Assembly: GCF_946479715.1 (NCBI RefSeq)
Contig: NZ_CAMLHF010000103.1
Coordinates: 1-18,382, forward strand
Source of the DNA: an uncultured Pedobacter sp.
Lineage (GTDB): Bacteria; Bacteroidota; Bacteroidia; Sphingobacteriales; Sphingobacteriaceae
Direction: 5' to 3'
Length of the DNA stretch: 18,382 nt
Part shown: positions 16,521 through 18,382 of the stretch, one piece after another
How positions within the stretch are numbered: the first letter of the stretch is position 1
Layout of the letters: each line of letters starts with the position of its first letter
Position numbers and translations under genes: made by a program
Notes under the pieces: model-generated
What the model was told of the DNA's origin: nothing
The model's database searches: none
The model's input: only the letters and a program-made list of their open reading frames with translations

Positions 16521-17129
16521 TTATTTACCGCGATTCTTAAGTTCGTCTAGTTTATTACGCTCATCCTGCAGTTCCCTGGCCAGCTTTTTCTCTTTATCAT
16601 TAGCCTTTACTTTATAGTTTTGATATTCTTGTGATATCTCATCATATAAAGTGCTTCTGTATTTGGCTTCATGGATATGCTTTGCTGATCTTAGGATGAT
16701 GATAGCCAGAGCTGCAGCTAAGGCAATTATTAGGCCCCATACAATAAGGTTATAGTTTGATTTGGTAAAACCTATTCCAAGAAAGCTGATCTCATTTAAT
16801 TTAGCATTGGAATTGGCAAGTGATGATTCTGTACCAGAAATTTGCTTTTTTAGTTCTGAAATCTCTTTTCCTTGATCCTCAATTTTTTTCCTTGTTACCA
16901 CTAATTGCTTGCGATCTGTGTTTAAACTATCTCTCACATTTTGCCAGAATACAGATAACCTGGATGGATTTACTAATTTATATCCATTTAAGGTTTTAGA
17001 TTTTGACAGCAGAAGCTGGTACTGCCCCCTTAAAGAAGGATCAATTTTACTTGTATCCGCTTTTAACTGCGCTTGAGCCGTAAAATTAATTAACAGAATA
17101 GTGATGATTGGTAGTAAGATTTTTCTCAT
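16521..17129 (-). CDS. Exported membrane-anchored coiled-coil protein
   Basis: Protein of 202 residues with no catalytic domain that I can recognise. A signal peptide is present (about 1-20, ending TAQA). The next 50 residues hold LRGQYQLLLSKSKTLNGYKLV and SVFWQNVRDSLN. A coiled coil follows (about 70-113), then one membrane span (about 126-147, YNLIVWGLIIALAAALAIIILR) and a second charged coiled coil to the end (about 150-202). The layout suggests an N-terminal periplasmic part and a cytoplasmic coiled tail. Similar Bacteroidota proteins are, as I recall, sometimes labelled tRNA (guanine-N1)-methyltransferase in databases; nothing here supports that, as no SPOUT or SAM-binding motif is visible. 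It is convergent with rpsJ and shares its terminator. Function is unknown. Confidence 0.88.
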   Translation of the reverse strand: MRKILLPIITILLINFTAQAQLKADTSKIDPSLRGQYQLLLSKSKTLNGYKLVNPSRLSVFWQNVRDSLNTDRKQLVVTRKKIEDQGKEISELKKQISGTESSLANSNAKLNEISFLGIGFTKSNYNLIVWGLIIALAAALAIIILRSAKHIHEAKYRSTLYDEISQEYQNYKVKANDKEKKLARELQDERNKLDELKNRGK

Positions 17130-17225
17130 TGATGGTATTTTGTTTTTAAATATTGGTAGTTGTTTATTCAGTTTGTGGTTTCACAAGTGATTCACCCCTA
17201 ATTTAACATTCATATTTTAATTTTA

Positions 17226-17254
17226 TTGTGTTTTGTTTGGAGATAGTATATTTG
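17226..17254 (+). promoter_or_regulatory. Promoter of the TauE/SafE-DUF1634 pair
   Basis: A TTG -33 element (17226-17228) and TATATTTG (17247-17254, an exact TAnnTTTG) are separated by 18 bases. The -7 box ends six bases before ATG 17260, so the message should be leaderless or nearly so. The in-frame TTG at 17233 lies inside the promoter and is rejected as a start. Confidence 0.7.
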
Positions 17255-17259
17255 CAGCA

Positions 17260-18096
17260 ATGTCGGTATTACTATTTACAATTATTGTCTTGCTGGGAGC
17301 TTTCGTAGCCGGATTAGTTGGGTCTCTTACCGGCTTGGGCGGAGGAGTGATTATCATTCCATTGTTAACCCTGGTATTGGGTGTTGATATTCATTATGCA
17401 ATAGGAGCTTCAATCATTTCGGTTATAGCTACCTCATCAGGTTCTGCTGCTGCTTATGTAAAAGAAGGAATCACTAATATTCGAATTGGAATGTTCTTAG
17501 AAATTGCCACTACAATAAGCGCAATTATAGGTGCAGTTGTTACCGTATATATTAACCCCAGCTATATTGCAATAATTTTTGGTCTAATTCTGTTGTTCTC
17601 GGCTGCAATGATGATAAGGAAAAAGATTGACCATTCTGATAATGATACTTCGGGGAAATTAGCTGTTTTCTTAAAATTAAACGGTACTTACCCAACAGAA
17701 AACGGGATGCAAAATTATGCAGTACATAATGTGATTGGTGGTTTTTTGATGATGTTTGTTGCAGGTATAATTTCCGGATTGCTTGGAATTGGCTCGGGAG
17801 CATTAAAGGTTATTGCAATGGATAATATAATGCGTATCCCTTTTAAGGTATCTACTACAACAAGTAATTTCATGATGGGGGTTACTGCGGCAGCCAGTGC
17901 TATCGTATATTTGCATAGAGGACAGATTGATCCGGGAATTGCGATGCCTGTAGCGCTAGGTGTTTTAACAGGTGCAACGGTTGGTTCGAAAATTTTAGTA
18001 AGGACTAAAACGGATAAGCTTAAAATTATCTTTGCTGTTGTTGTAGCTTTTTTAGCGCTGCAAATGATTTATAATGGATTAACAGGTAGATTATGA
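17260..18096 (+). CDS. TauE/SafE-family membrane permease
   Basis: Polytopic membrane protein of 278 residues with about eight hydrophobic segments. The two-fold repeat of the TauE/SafE family is visible: GLVGSLTGLGGGVIIIPLL in the first half (about 18-36) and GIISGLLGIGSGALKV in the second (near 165-190). Members are linked to export of sulfite and other sulfur compounds or organic anions; the substrate here is not determined. Between the halves is a hydrophilic loop (about 125-155, KKIDHSDNDTSGKL and on). I start it at ATG 17260 because the promoter -7 box ends at 17254. The stop overlaps the start of the next gene (ATGA), so the two products are probably made together. Confidence 0.93.
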   Translation: MSVLLFTIIVLLGAFVAGLVGSLTGLGGGVIIIPLLTLVLGVDIHYAIGASIISVIATSSGSAAAYVKEGITNIRIGMFLEIATTISAIIGAVVTVYINPSYIAIIFGLILLFSAAMMIRKKIDHSDNDTSGKLAVFLKLNGTYPTENGMQNYAVHNVIGGFLMMFVAGIISGLLGIGSGALKVIAMDNIMRIPFKVSTTTSNFMMGVTAAASAIVYLHRGQIDPGIAMPVALGVLTGATVGSKILVRTKTDKLKIIFAVVVAFLALQMIYNGLTGRL

Positions 18097-18382
18097 GTAA
18101 AGAGAAGAATTTCTTTGCAGACAGGGATATTCAGATTATCCTTGGAACATTACTTAGGGTTGGTGTAATTGCTTCTATGACAGTAGTTTTTATAGGAGGA
18201 TTGGTATACCTTGCCTTTAATCATTCTGAAATGGTAAACTATAGCCATTTTGATTCTGTTAAAGCCGGCTTCTCTACAGTCTCTGATATTTTTATCGGAT
18301 TAGGGCATTTAAAAGGGAGTGCTATTATTCAATTTGGGGTTCTCTTGCTGATATTTACACCAATCATGCGCGTTGTTTTTTC
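18093..18382 (+). CDS. DUF1634 family membrane protein (partial, runs off the window)
   Basis: The first 96 codons of a membrane protein, open at the window end. It begins MSKEKNFFADRDIQIILG, followed by a hydrophobic span (LLRVGVIASMTVVFIGGLVYLAF, about 19-42), a short hydrophilic stretch with NHSEMVNYSHFDS, and a second span starting near 75 (GSAIIQFGVLLLIFTPIMRVVF). DUF1634 proteins are commonly encoded next to TauE/SafE permeases, and this arrangement fits. The ATG overlaps the permease stop by four bases (ATGA), implying translational coupling. It may be a partner subunit of the transporter; the role is not established. Confidence 0.85.
   Translation, partial: MSKEKNFFADRDIQIILGTLLRVGVIASMTVVFIGGLVYLAFNHSEMVNYSHFDSVKAGFSTVSDIFIGLGHLKGSAIIQFGVLLLIFTPIMRVVF

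Noticed and set aside
17233..17259. Upstream TTG start for the TauE/SafE permease
   Set aside because: The extra nine residues would be encoded by the promoter itself; ATG 17260 is a better codon and is directly followed by the first membrane span.

Overview
The window looks like the end of a draft-genome contig from a Bacteroidota bacterium, most likely Sphingobacteriaceae (Pedobacter-like). This rests on AT-rich DNA, several promoters of the Bacteroidota type (TAnnTTTG at -7 with TTG-like -33 boxes), an almost complete lack of Shine-Dalgarno sequences, the gene order rpsL-rpsG-fusA-rpsJ, and protein types common in that phylum (CHASE3/GAF multi-receiver hybrid kinases, LytS/LytTR pairs, a secreted M1 peptidase, DUF2027 and VF530 proteins). 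The genus is an inference. Bases 1-44 are not genomic: they match the Illumina P5/TruSeq universal adapter, so real sequence starts at about base 45.

Region 1 (92-8375, all minus strand) is a signalling island. In transcription order it holds an eight-span LytS-type histidine kinase, a LytTR response regulator, a 1157-residue CHASE3-GAF-coiled coil-kinase with three receivers, a CheR-type methyltransferase one base downstream, and a REC-kinase-REC hybrid. No CheA, CheW, CheB or chemoreceptor is seen. The CheR may therefore act on kinase signalling rather than on flagellar chemotaxis; the glutamate/glutamine-rich coiled coil of the kinase is a speculative substrate.

Region 2 (8523-12766) is mixed. 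It carries a YffB/Spx-ArsC-like protein, a secreted protein with a CarboxypepD_reg-like domain, a secreted M1 metallopeptidase, a perfect 44-bp palindrome between convergent genes, and a divergent pair made of a DUF2027 protein (minus) and a small VF530 family protein (plus). The pair's -7 boxes lie 11 bases apart. A short tandem array of 11-base units with TTCGA follows.

Region 3 (12960-16499) is the str operon, rpsL-rpsG-fusA-rpsJ, with a strong predicted promoter, a rare clear Shine-Dalgarno before rpsG, a hairpin between fusA and rpsJ, and a bidirectional terminator after rpsJ. The rest of the S10 ribosomal cluster does not follow.

Region 4 (16521-18382) holds a membrane-anchored coiled-coil protein (minus), then a TauE/SafE permease overlapping by four bases a DUF1634 membrane protein that runs off the window.

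No tRNA, rRNA, CRISPR array, transposase or prophage gene was seen. I found no clear new multi-gene system. The best leads are the CheR/kinase module, the near-leaderless promoters, the palindrome and the 11-base periodic element.
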